Part shown: positions 27,469-36,291 of the stretch, in pieces
How positions within the stretch are numbered: the first letter of the stretch is position 1
How the letters are laid out: every line of letters begins with the position of its first letter
From: Vibrio kanaloae
GTDB taxonomy: Bacteria > Pseudomonadota > Gammaproteobacteria > Enterobacterales > Vibrionaceae
Length of the DNA stretch: 64,000 bases
NCBI RefSeq assembly: GCF_024347535.1
Contig: NZ_AP025498.1
Span: 1,364,001 to 1,428,000 of the forward strand
Direction: 5' to 3'
The notes under the pieces: generated by a model
What the model saw: only the letters and a program-made list of their open reading frames with translations
Database searches by the model: none
Told to the model about the DNA's origin: nothing
Made by a program: the position numbers and the translations under genes

Positions 27469-29544
27469 TTACTTTTTGCGTATCACAGGGTAATCAGAAC
27501 CGTGAAGCTCTTGCACAAAGCCAGAACCATCACCGCTATGCGTAATCCATACCTTCTCTTTAGCACGCGTCATTGCCACGTAAAATAGGCGTCTCTCTTC
27601 GGCATAAGGAAACACATCTGATGACTCAGTCAACGCGCCATCAATATGCAGTTGTTTCTTTTTCGCCGGAAACTGCCCTTCATCAACACAAAGAATAATC
27701 ACGAAGTCGGCTTCTTTACCCTTACTCGCATGACAGGTCATAAAATGAAGATCGATCGAGGTATAGATCTTTTTCCAATCATCTAACAACTCTGGTTTGT
27801 GATAGTGGTTGCGACCAAGCAGCATCACTGATTTTTTGGTTTTACCTTTAGATTGACGGTTCAAATGGTCAAGGATCTTCTCAACTTCTTTACTTGGCGC
27901 ACTGTACACCGCTTTCTGCTTCTGTTGCTTGAAGCTGTTCAGTTCTTTCGGAATCTGAATTGGATTTTCTTGTACAAAGCGATTGGCAACCGCACCGAGC
28001 TGATTGTTAAATCGATAAGTGGTATCTAGGTGATGAATAGTCGAGCTTTCAAAGCGGTCCTTAAAGCCCGTTGTTAAATCAACATCGGCCCCCGCAAACT
28101 GATAAATAGACTGCCAGTCATCGCCCACAGCAAAAATAGACGCTTGGTGCTGAGCTTGCGACTGATTACACAGCGCTTCAACCAAAGCAAGACGATCGGG
28201 TGAGATATCTTGGTATTCATCGATCATGATGAACTTCCATGGTGAGATAAATTTACCCTTTTCGACGTATTGAGTCGCACGGCTGATCATGATTGAGAAG
28301 TCTATATGATTCTGTTCTTTCAGTTCCTTTTGCCACGCTGTCACACATGGCCAACACAATGAGAGTTCACTATTTAAGCGCGTATAATCTCGGTGGTCGA
28401 TGAGCTGTTGCTGTACTTCTTTCTTCGATAAGCCCGACGCGTTAAGCTGCTCAAGTTGTTTTTCTAACCAAGCAATCAATTTAAGATTCGATACGTGACT
28501 GCCAAGCTCATCATCACCAGTAAGATAAGCAATTGGCCATTTAGACAGGTGCTTTTGCCAACGCTTGAAATTAGTGGGTGTCATCCAGTGCTTTTTCAAC
28601 CAATCAATACACCATGCTTGGCGTTGATTGTCGTCTAATGCCAGCGGAGAAATAACGACACGTTCAGTTTCAACTTCATTTAGGATCTTCAAACCTAATT
28701 GGTGGAAAGTACTAACTTGTACCTTCTCCGCTGATAATCCAATCTTGCTGGCGAGCCGCTGTTTCATCTCATCAGCGGCTTCACGCCCAAATGCAAGTAA
28801 TAGAAGTTCTTCAGCTTGAGCTTGGTGGCTTTGCAATAGATAAGCAACACGAGCGGTTAGAACACTGGTTTTACCCGAGCCAGCACCCGCTAGAATAAGG
28901 TTATGATCATCGTTCATTAATACTGCGTATTGCTGCGATAAGTTCAGAGGAGATGACTCACACTGAGCAAACAGCACTTCCCAATTTTTTCTTTCTGTCT
29001 CTATCCATTGCTGGTTTCTATCAGCTTGCTTGCTCTCCGTTTCAGACAACCATGGCTGCATTCGAGCGATGCGGTGCGGCATACGTTGAGCGGCTTCTTC
29101 TAGCGTCATGGGCATACTTTGTAAATCCGAGTGAACCATGTCGACCCAGGAGTTAACTTTTGAATGAGGAAGAAAAGCAGGAAGTTGCTCAAGGCGTGTC
29201 AGTTCTGTTTCCCATTGAGGGACGTGTTCAGCAAGTTGCTCACACTGTGTATTATGCCACCTCTGATACGCAGCAACCGATACACGTGCAAATTGACGAC
29301 ACTGCTCCCAAGGTAGGCCTTGTACTAACCAACTGCGCTGTTTGCCATCTTGCTGATTCGCAAAGAACTGCAATGATCCCCAAAACAACCCACGCTTTAT
29401 CGCGACCTTGCCACTCCAAATAGTAAACGGGATACGTTCTTCACTGCCTACTGAAGATAGCAATAGGCGTGGACCATCAAGTTCAACTTGATGATATTCA
29501 TTTTGAATAAAAAACTGTGCAGTCTTGTTAGCGCTTAGCTGCAT
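27469..29544 (-). CDS. helD: DNA helicase IV (UvrD/Rep-family, superfamily 1)
   Basis: A 691-residue helicase from the ATG 29542-29544, chosen because MQLSANKTAQFF lines up with the start of E. coli HelD; a TTG start 16 codons upstream has no ribosome site. The first about 200 residues are the HelD-specific N-terminal domain. Helicase motifs follow: Q-motif LNLSQQYAV, Walker A LAGAGSGKTSVL, Ia, motif II IDEYQDIS, GDDWQSIYQFAGAD (III), HASKGKEAD (V) and YVAMTRAKEKVW (VI). It unwinds DNA 3'-5'. It is divergent from yccS, its E. coli neighbour. Confidence 0.93.
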   Translation of the reverse strand: MQLSANKTAQFFIQNEYHQVELDGPRLLLSSVGSEERIPFTIWSGKVAIKRGLFWGSLQFFANQQDGKQRSWLVQGLPWEQCRQFARVSVAAYQRWHNTQCEQLAEHVPQWETELTRLEQLPAFLPHSKVNSWVDMVHSDLQSMPMTLEEAAQRMPHRIARMQPWLSETESKQADRNQQWIETERKNWEVLFAQCESSPLNLSQQYAVLMNDDHNLILAGAGSGKTSVLTARVAYLLQSHQAQAEELLLLAFGREAADEMKQRLASKIGLSAEKVQVSTFHQLGLKILNEVETERVVISPLALDDNQRQAWCIDWLKKHWMTPTNFKRWQKHLSKWPIAYLTGDDELGSHVSNLKLIAWLEKQLEQLNASGLSKKEVQQQLIDHRDYTRLNSELSLCWPCVTAWQKELKEQNHIDFSIMISRATQYVEKGKFISPWKFIMIDEYQDISPDRLALVEALCNQSQAQHQASIFAVGDDWQSIYQFAGADVDLTTGFKDRFESSTIHHLDTTYRFNNQLGAVANRFVQENPIQIPKELNSFKQQKQKAVYSAPSKEVEKILDHLNRQSKGKTKKSVMLLGRNHYHKPELLDDWKKIYTSIDLHFMTCHASKGKEADFVIILCVDEGQFPAKKKQLHIDGALTESSDVFPYAEERRLFYVAMTRAKEKVWITHSGDGSGFVQELHGSDYPVIRKK

Positions 29545-29721
29545 TGGAGCGTGCTCTTTAATTGGGAATGTTGAATTTATATCATGATGCAAAGAGAATT
29601 AATAATGTCTCACATCTTATCGACGTTTTCATGACCACCTAGGGACAATTATGGATAAGTATCAAATTCTTGTGCTTGATTTCTGTTAGGATTATGGTTT
29701 TAGTGTATTAAGTGAGCGACT

Positions 29722-31905
29722 GTGGACTTCTCTGTCAAATTACGCCTCTATTGGGCGAATAAAACCATCAATTACAGCGTGTTAATTCTCATCACTCTAC
29801 TGGGTGTTGTTATTCCTGCTTGGTATTATGAACTAAACACACTCATCACGCCTTTAATTTTAGGGGTTATTGCTGCTGCACTAGCTGAAAGTGACGACAG
29901 CTTTACGGGTCGCTTAAAGGCACTCACTCTTACGTTTATCTGTTTTGCGATCGCCGCCTTTTCCATTGAGCTACTCTTCAACACACCTTGGTTGTTCGCA
30001 TTAGGTCTTTTCGCATCAACATTCTCGTTCATTATGCTTGGCGCTATTGGACCGAAATACGCAAGTATCGCATTTGGCTCTTTGTTGATAGCCATCTATG
30101 CAATGCTTGGCGCCCACGAAAGCACTAACCTATGGTTTCAACCACTGCTGCTATTAACGGGGGCAGCTTGGTATTACTTTATGTCTATGATTTGGCAGAT
30201 TATATGGCCAATGCAACCGGTACAGCAAAACCTTGCAACGGTATTTGATCAAATTGGAACCTACATGGACTCTAAAGCAGAGCTATTTTACCCTGTTTCT
30301 GACCTTATCCCTCAGCCACACCGTATTATCGAGGCCAAGCTGAATGCCAGTACCGTTAATGCACTCAACATGTGTAAAGCGACGTTGCTTAACCGCTCAA
30401 AGCGTGGACACATTGATGGCCCGAGTGACCGATTCTTAAATACTTATTTTATCGCGCAAGACATTCATGAGCGTGTGAGTTCCACCCACTATCGCTATCA
30501 AGAACTCGCGAAACATTTCGAACGATCTGATGTGTTGTTCCGCTTTAAGTATCTACTAGAGTCACAAGCAACCGCATGCAAAGAAGTGGCAAGTTCACTC
30601 AAGGTTGGGGCTGTGTACCAGCATGGCAATAAGTCTGTACTGGCACTTGATGAGCTGATGTCTTCACTCAATCATTTACACCAACAGAACAAGACAGAAT
30701 GGAAACCACTGCTAAACCAACTAGGTTACTTATTCGATAACCTAGCAACCGTTGAAAAACAACTGTCGAATATCAGTAATCCAGACGCCGAAAAGTTAGA
30801 GGAAGGAGTCTTGGACGATACGAATCCACACACATTAACCGCAATGTGGCAGAAAATCAGAGCCAACCTACACAAAGATTCCATGTTGTTTCGTCACGCA
30901 ATTCGGTTGGCAATCACTCTAACGCTCGGCTATGGCATCATCCAAGGCTTTGATATTGAACGTGGTTATTGGATCTTACTTACTACATTGTTTGTGTGCC
31001 AACCAAACTACAGTGCCACACGAAAAAAGCTGACGGCCCGCGTTATCGGAACTGTGGCTGGCTTGTTGATAGGCGTTCCACTACTGACCTTCTTCCCTTC
31101 TCAAGAAAGCCAGTTAGTATTCATTGTTATCAGTGGTGTTATGTTCTTTGCGTTTCGCATCAATAATTACGGCTTCGCAACAAGCTTCATCACATTGCTG
31201 GTATTATTCTGCTTTAATCAGCTCGGCGAAGGTTATGCCGTGGTACTGCCAAGGCTAGCGGATACGTTTATTGGGTGTGCCCTAGCCGTGCTCGCAGTGG
31301 TTTACGTGTTGCCAGATTGGCAATCAAAGCGACTGCACAAGGTCATGGCCGATGCTCTCGATTCCAATAAAAATTACTTAGACCAAATCATTGGCCAATA
31401 CCGCGTCGGAAAAAAAGACACTTTGAATTATCGTATCGCTCGTCGCAGTGCACACAATAACGACGCTAATCTAACTCTGGTCATTAGCAGTATGCTAGCT
31501 GAGCCTGATAAATATCGTACTTCTGAAGACGATAGCTTTCGATTTCTGACCCTCAATCACGCTCTGTTGAGCTATATTTCTGCATTAGGTGCTCATAGAA
31601 CTCGTATTGATGACGAATCCACACATAAACTTGTGTTGGATGCACATCGTGTCATACATGATCACCTCGACGCTCTGAATGACCAGCTCTATTCCTACCA
31701 TGAGCAATGTGAAATCAAAAATACCTATGATCCTGAACTTGATAAGCGCTTGAGTGAGTGGCGAGAAGAAGATGAGGGGTCTGTTAGAATGGTTCTACAA
31801 CAGCTGCATTTAATTTATCGAATGCTTCCGGAACTGCATACTTTAGCGACCAAGTTTGCATTTAAAGTCAACATTAATAAATACATCAACAAGGAAACTT
31901 CTTGA
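29722..31905 (+). CDS. yccS: YccS-type inner-membrane protein (FUSC/aromatic-exporter-like family)
   Basis: A 727-residue protein starting at GTG 29722. It has two membrane blocks: six helices in the first about 150 residues (NYSVLILITLLGVVIPAWYY and on) and a second group at about 395-530 (AIRLAITLTLGYGIIQGF, then RVIGTVAGLLIGVPLLTFF). The domains between and after are cytoplasmic. The layout is that of E. coli YccS/YhfK, relatives of AaeB-type aromatic acid exporters; the substrate is unknown. In E. coli yccS is followed by yccF, helD and mgsA; here yccF is about 13 kb away. Confidence 0.9.
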   Translation: MDFSVKLRLYWANKTINYSVLILITLLGVVIPAWYYELNTLITPLILGVIAAALAESDDSFTGRLKALTLTFICFAIAAFSIELLFNTPWLFALGLFASTFSFIMLGAIGPKYASIAFGSLLIAIYAMLGAHESTNLWFQPLLLLTGAAWYYFMSMIWQIIWPMQPVQQNLATVFDQIGTYMDSKAELFYPVSDLIPQPHRIIEAKLNASTVNALNMCKATLLNRSKRGHIDGPSDRFLNTYFIAQDIHERVSSTHYRYQELAKHFERSDVLFRFKYLLESQATACKEVASSLKVGAVYQHGNKSVLALDELMSSLNHLHQQNKTEWKPLLNQLGYLFDNLATVEKQLSNISNPDAEKLEEGVLDDTNPHTLTAMWQKIRANLHKDSMLFRHAIRLAITLTLGYGIIQGFDIERGYWILLTTLFVCQPNYSATRKKLTARVIGTVAGLLIGVPLLTFFPSQESQLVFIVISGVMFFAFRINNYGFATSFITLLVLFCFNQLGEGYAVVLPRLADTFIGCALAVLAVVYVLPDWQSKRLHKVMADALDSNKNYLDQIIGQYRVGKKDTLNYRIARRSAHNNDANLTLVISSMLAEPDKYRTSEDDSFRFLTLNHALLSYISALGAHRTRIDDESTHKLVLDAHRVIHDHLDALNDQLYSYHEQCEIKNTYDPELDKRLSEWREEDEGSVRMVLQQLHLIYRMLPELHTLATKFAFKVNINKYINKETS

Positions 31906-32256
31906 TGAACAAAGTGCTGTAAAAATAGACAGATAGCACCAATCGCTCAAATTTCAATCATTACGTATAGTTATATATTGCTCTACCAACCCCCAAAATA
32001 GGTAGAGCAACAACTTTCCTACCCTTGTTGTGAAAGGGCTGAATCGCTTTTACATTATAAATAATTTTTTGATTTTAACTGACAAAACTATAACTTTGCC
32101 TAACACTTCCCGGACAAAAAACGACCAAATAGATTTATAGTTGTCTTAATTTTAGGAAACTGCAAACTTCAAATAATATTCACTTAATCTTGTTTGATTT
32201 CCTGAATCAGTAGTCTATGCTCAACTAAGCATATGGATTTGAAGCAAGGTCACATT
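31906..32256. other. Intergenic region with a 10-bp hairpin, between yccS and a small gene
   Basis: The region is AT-rich. TTGCTCTACC (31978-31987) pairs exactly with GGTAGAGCAA (32001-32010) around a C-rich 13-base loop (AACCCCCAAAATA). No T-run follows, so it is a poor intrinsic terminator. A second short inverted repeat, TATGCT/AGCATA at 32216-32233, lies just ahead of the small gene. No ORF is convincing. Confidence 0.5.
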
Positions 32257-32418
32257 ATGAATACACAACAATTTGAAGCGTTCAAACAACAGATACAGCA
32301 TCTTAACCCGCAGCAATTAAAGGCGCTGCAAGGGGAGATCGATGGTAATCTTGAAACGGAAAAGCAAACTCTTCTTACCGATGAAGAGCTAAATGTACTA
32401 AACGACCTGTTCAGTTAA
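32257..32418 (+). CDS. Small unknown protein, 53 residues
   Basis: I do not recognise this protein. The ATG at 32257 has a good ribosome site (AAGG, 7 bases upstream); an in-frame ATG at 32233 has none. The product begins MNTQQFEAFKQQIQHLNPQQ and is Gln- and Leu-rich with strong helical character, then acidic (TDEELNVLNDLFS). No membrane segment, no cysteine. It stands alone between yccS and the next small gene. The clean ribosome site and the amphipathic helix make it a likely real gene. Confidence 0.6.
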   Translation: MNTQQFEAFKQQIQHLNPQQLKALQGEIDGNLETEKQTLLTDEELNVLNDLFS

Positions 32419-32539
32419 TAGACAGACGTCACTATTTTAGCTTAAGTATACCGTTTCACTATAAATATCATTCCTTAACCATTGCGCTCAAAATATAGTC
32501 CACCTAGACTTAATCAATACGTCAATTAAAGGTTCTGCT

Positions 32540-32860
32540 ATGTCGATATCTGGTATTCAATCTGGTTACGCCATTATTCAGCAGTCAACCAAAATGGCTG
32601 AAGAAGCCGCTATCGAGCTCAACCAAGCCTCCAAAAACGTTCCAAACTCCGATGATGCTTTCAAAAGCAGTGATCTCAGCTTTAACCAAGTAGAGTCTGA
32701 GCAATCCACTTCGTTTAAAGACAAAGAACCAGAACCCGTTTCGCCCTCGAGTGATCCCTTACTCAAGCTGACCCAAAGTGCCAATTATAACCGTGTTGGT
32801 GCGAGTGTCGTTGATCGTCAAAACGAAGCTATCGGCAGTCTTCTAGACATCCATATCTAA
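32540..32860 (+). CDS. Unknown 106-residue protein with flagellin-rod-like N-terminus
   Basis: The product begins MSISGIQSGYAIIQQSTKMA, then AEEAAIELNQASKNV, a heptad-like amphipathic start resembling small proteins with flagellar rod/hook-type N-termini, as found in several marine gammaproteobacteria. The middle (about 35-75) is polar and rich in Ser, Asp, Glu and Pro, and looks disordered; the end (ANYNRVGASVVDRQNEAIGSLLDIHI) is again helical. The resemblance is weak and no flagellar genes are near, so I give no function. AAAGGTTCTGCT precedes the ATG, an acceptable ribosome site. Confidence 0.65.
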   Translation: MSISGIQSGYAIIQQSTKMAEEAAIELNQASKNVPNSDDAFKSSDLSFNQVESEQSTSFKDKEPEPVSPSSDPLLKLTQSANYNRVGASVVDRQNEAIGSLLDIHI

Positions 32861-33043
32861 ACTACACTTACATTTCGTACTTTTTTGATGTTCTAAACCA
32901 GTTTGATTCAACGATTTTTGACGCTTTTTGACACGATAAGCACACAAACTGTAACTCATTATATCTGACGCTTGTTTCTGGCTTATTACTCGGTAGAATC
33001 AGCGCAAACCAATTTGCTGCACAAACTTCACTTCATACTATTT

Positions 33044-34303
33044 ATGCCAAAACTAAATCTGCATCGCCGTGACTATGTTTCTATTTTAGGAGGCGACATC
33101 TCCGCAGACGAATTAGAAAAAAAGCTTCAACCTCACTTTGAAAAGCCAGTAAACAAGCTGACACCGAGCCCCTATCTGACAGAAAAAAACCTTACACGTC
33201 GCTGGGCGGCCCTTAATAACGCAGAATCACAACAAGAGCTGCTCGATACTCATACTGAAAGTCAGATTCAAGCTTATGAAAAAAACATCGAGCACTTTAT
33301 TGGAACAGTGAAAGTGCCTGTCGGTATATCTGGCCCACTAAGAGTGAATGGTCTGTTTGCTGAGGGCGATTATTTGGTGCCGCTTGCAACGACGGAAGCT
33401 GCACTTGTTGCGTCTTACAACCGTGGTTCAAAGCTGATCACCGCTTGTGGTGGCGCAAGTGCGATGTTGCTCAATGAAGGTGTAACACGTACCCCTGGTT
33501 TTGCATTCCGAGGGTTAGTTGAAGCGGGACAGTTTGTTGCTTGGGCTGTTACTCAATATGAACAGTTTAAAGCCTTGGCAGAAGCCACCACTTCACATGG
33601 CAGACTTACCGACATCAATATCAACATCGAAGGCAACCATGTTTACTTGGTGTTTGAATTCCTAACTGGAGATGCTTCTGGTCAGAACATGGTGACAATT
33701 GCCACTAATGCAGTATTTGAGTACATCATAGAAAACACGCCGGTTAAACCCGAGCATGCTTTCCTTGATGGTAATTTGTCGGGTGATAAGAAAGCCAATA
33801 CCCAAACCTTACGCAGCGTTCGTGGTAAAAAGGTAACCGCTGAAATCAATATTCCTGCTGAGGTTATCGCAAAGTATCTACACACCACACCAGAGAAGAT
33901 GGTCCAATTTGGCCAAATGACTACAGTGGGTGGCGCTTTGAGTGGTACTATCGGTATTAATGCCCATTATGCTAATGCACTGGCTGCACTTTATATCGCT
34001 TGTGGCCAAGACGCGGCGTGTGTTGCTGAATCTGCGATTGGTATGACGCGTATGGAGCTAAATAAAGAAGGCGGACTTTACGCTAGTGTTACACTGCCGA
34101 ACTTGATGCTGGGTACGGTTGGTGGCGGTACAAGCCTCCCTAGTCAAAAAGCTTGTTTAGATCTATTAGGGTTACATGGCAACGGAAAGTCACAAGCGTT
34201 AGCAGAAGTTTGCGCGGTGCTGTGTTTAGCAGGAGAACTTTCTATTGTCGGTGCTTTCTGTGCGGGTCATTTCTCGCGAGCTCATCACAAGTTAGCACGC
34301 TAA
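33044..34303 (+). CDS. mvaA: Class I-type HMG-CoA reductase
   Basis: A 419-residue enzyme from the ATG 33044 (MPKLNLHRRDYVSIL); the frame is open 24 codons further to a TTG, but that part has no family likeness. It makes mevalonate from HMG-CoA. Visible catalytic elements: the glutamate in LATTEAALVASYNRGS, the lysine in DGNLSGDKKAN, the aspartate in CGQDAACVAESA and the histidine in GHFSRAHHKL. HFIGTVKVPVGISGPLRVNG and the C-terminal histidine block favour class I (archaeal/eukaryotic type) over bacterial class II. Vibrios are known to carry such an archaeal-like gene, thought to be acquired by transfer. No other mevalonate-pathway gene is in the window. No membrane domain. Confidence 0.92.
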   Translation: MPKLNLHRRDYVSILGGDISADELEKKLQPHFEKPVNKLTPSPYLTEKNLTRRWAALNNAESQQELLDTHTESQIQAYEKNIEHFIGTVKVPVGISGPLRVNGLFAEGDYLVPLATTEAALVASYNRGSKLITACGGASAMLLNEGVTRTPGFAFRGLVEAGQFVAWAVTQYEQFKALAEATTSHGRLTDININIEGNHVYLVFEFLTGDASGQNMVTIATNAVFEYIIENTPVKPEHAFLDGNLSGDKKANTQTLRSVRGKKVTAEINIPAEVIAKYLHTTPEKMVQFGQMTTVGGALSGTIGINAHYANALAALYIACGQDAACVAESAIGMTRMELNKEGGLYASVTLPNLMLGTVGGGTSLPSQKACLDLLGLHGNGKSQALAEVCAVLCLAGELSIVGAFCAGHFSRAHHKLAR

Positions 34304-34356
34304 TTTCGGTTACAAACCTTAAAACCTAAACTGTCCAAGTATTGAGTGAGTTGTAA

Positions 34357-35268
34357 ATGGATTACTTACATTTATCGAGAGTGAACCTTAAGCACCTCAC
34401 TGCACTTCATATTATGCTGGACACTCATAGTGTTACTCAAACTTCTGAGCAGCTTTGTGTGAGCCCTTCAAGTGTGAGTAAAAACCTTTCTCAACTGCGT
34501 GACATCTTAGATGATGAGCTATTCTATAGAGATGGCACCAAGTTGATTCCGACACCATTTGCACTGAAAATCGCTCCTACTGTACATGCAATTCTAGCCA
34601 GTATGAACGGCTTACTTCATCAAAAAAGCTTTGCCCCGCAAGATTACCAAGGCAACTTTTCACTTTCGATGCGTGAAAGTACCTTTGAGGTGTTCGCCTC
34701 GAAGATAAGCAGAATAACGACGGAACTCGCCCCCAAAGCCAAGCTAACTATCTATTCAAAACAACAACTCGGCTTCGATGCATTATTAAGTGGCAAGATC
34801 AATTTGGTTCTACTGCCTCATGACATTTCTCAACCCCCGACAAACAACAAAGAATTAGTCTGGAAAACCATACTTCAAGATGAAATGGTTTGCTTCATGG
34901 GCGCACACCACCCACTTGCCCGACAGGAACTGACTGTTGAAGGTTACTTAAACCATAAACATATTGGGATCCTAGACAACGAACTGTCTCAGCCTTACTT
35001 TGAACAAAATCTAGTTCAATGCCACCAGCCAAGAAAGGTGGCAATATCGGTAGCAGATTTCGGTGCTGCGGCGGTGTTATGTCACCACACACCGTTCTTG
35101 TTCACTTGCTCTAAACAGTGGGCTGAAAATGCAAAACAAGCACAAGGCTTAGTGAGTAAGCCACTTCCTTTTGATTACGGTAAGGTGGCGTACAGCCTAG
35201 TATGGAACAAACCAAACATGAATGACCAAGCGATCAAATGGCTGTGTGACTTGTTCTTAGAAGCCTAG
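34357..35268 (+). CDS. LysR-family regulator downstream of HMG-CoA reductase
   Basis: A 303-residue regulator. The helix-turn-helix is at about residues 18-37 (HSVTQTSEQLCVSPSSVSKNLSQLR, less canonical than most), followed by the linker helix and the two-lobe effector domain (from about residue 95). It begins 53 bases after the reductase stop, on the same strand and with no terminator between, so it may be cotranscribed and act on that gene; the ligand is unknown. It is convergent with yjjW. Confidence 0.88.
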   Translation: MDYLHLSRVNLKHLTALHIMLDTHSVTQTSEQLCVSPSSVSKNLSQLRDILDDELFYRDGTKLIPTPFALKIAPTVHAILASMNGLLHQKSFAPQDYQGNFSLSMRESTFEVFASKISRITTELAPKAKLTIYSKQQLGFDALLSGKINLVLLPHDISQPPTNNKELVWKTILQDEMVCFMGAHHPLARQELTVEGYLNHKHIGILDNELSQPYFEQNLVQCHQPRKVAISVADFGAAAVLCHHTPFLFTCSKQWAENAKQAQGLVSKPLPFDYGKVAYSLVWNKPNMNDQAIKWLCDLFLEA

Positions 35269-35335
35269 GATTGTGCTAGAAGCCGATCTAACTAACGAGA
35301 CTAGTGTTTATAAAAGACTCGATTTTAATAAAAGA

Positions 35336-36250
35336 TTAGGTATAAACCTCAGGTGTTTGCATCTGCCTTTGAACGATAGCGTAGAGCTTGTCGTGAAAGC
35401 TCTGCATTTGTTGCTCTGTACATTTAGACCACTCTAATGCTTCACCAATTACGCCATGATGTTGAAAGGCATTCAATCGAATACGAACATCACTTGGCAA
35501 GCCTTTTAAGTAATAACCGACCTGCTCTACCTCAATATCGAGGTCACTTTTATTGGGGATATGCAGCAACCTAACTTCGTGTAGTTTTCCTTTATCTGCA
35601 AGGTAGTTAATGGTTTCAAACACCCTATGATTCCCTCTGCCAACTAACCATAGATGGGTTTCCGATTGCCATGACTTTAAGTCAATCATCGCGCCATCAA
35701 GGAAAGGCAACACTTTTTCCCACCCTTGTTGTGGCAGCGAACCATTACTGTCAATAAAACACGTTAAGTGTGCTAACTGCGAATCGCTTTTGATTGCTTG
35801 AAACAATTCGATAATAAACGGCAGTTGCATGGTCGCTTCACCGCCCGAAACGGTAATACCACTCAAGAAAAATTGATTGTGCCTAACGAGTTCAAGTACC
35901 TCCGAGACCGTCATCGATGTAATTCTCGGACTCGATTTATGATTACAGATATCAATGCACTGATCGCAATTGGTACAGGCAGACGGAGCCCACTTCACTT
36001 TGCCATCAACAACGCTTAGTGCACCGCTTGGACACCCGCTGACGCAGTCCCCACAATGATTACAGTGATTAATGGTGTGTGGGTTATGACAAGTAATACA
36101 ATCAAAATTACAGCCTTGTAGAAACAGTACTAGACGATTTCCCGGCCCATCAACACAAGAAAAGGTCAGCACACGGCTGACCTTCGCTTGTTTTTCTGTC
36201 TTATTGTTATTAACCCTAGCCATTTGAGTTGTTAGATCAGAAATTTTCAT
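35336..36250 (-). CDS. yjjW: Glycyl-radical enzyme activase YjjW (radical SAM)
   Basis: A 304-residue radical SAM activase. The SAM-cluster motif is C47-x3-C51-x2-C54 (QGCNFDCITCHNP), preceded by SCVDGPGNRLVLFLQ. Two ferredoxin-type 4Fe-4S motifs follow: C63/C66/C69/C73 and C92/C95/C98/C102. The remainder is the partial TIM barrel with GITVSGGEATMQ. It matches E. coli YjjW. It would place the glycyl radical on YjjI, encoded 41 bases upstream in the same direction, so the two form an operon likely used without oxygen. The first about 25 residues are polar and variable; an internal start cannot be excluded. Confidence 0.93.
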   Translation of the reverse strand: MKISDLTTQMARVNNNKTEKQAKVSRVLTFSCVDGPGNRLVLFLQGCNFDCITCHNPHTINHCNHCGDCVSGCPSGALSVVDGKVKWAPSACTNCDQCIDICNHKSSPRITSMTVSEVLELVRHNQFFLSGITVSGGEATMQLPFIIELFQAIKSDSQLAHLTCFIDSNGSLPQQGWEKVLPFLDGAMIDLKSWQSETHLWLVGRGNHRVFETINYLADKGKLHEVRLLHIPNKSDLDIEVEQVGYYLKGLPSDVRIRLNAFQHHGVIGEALEWSKCTEQQMQSFHDKLYAIVQRQMQTPEVYT

Positions 36251-36291
36251 TATTGATATTGTTTGGTTATGGATATAGTTAGATTAAGGTT

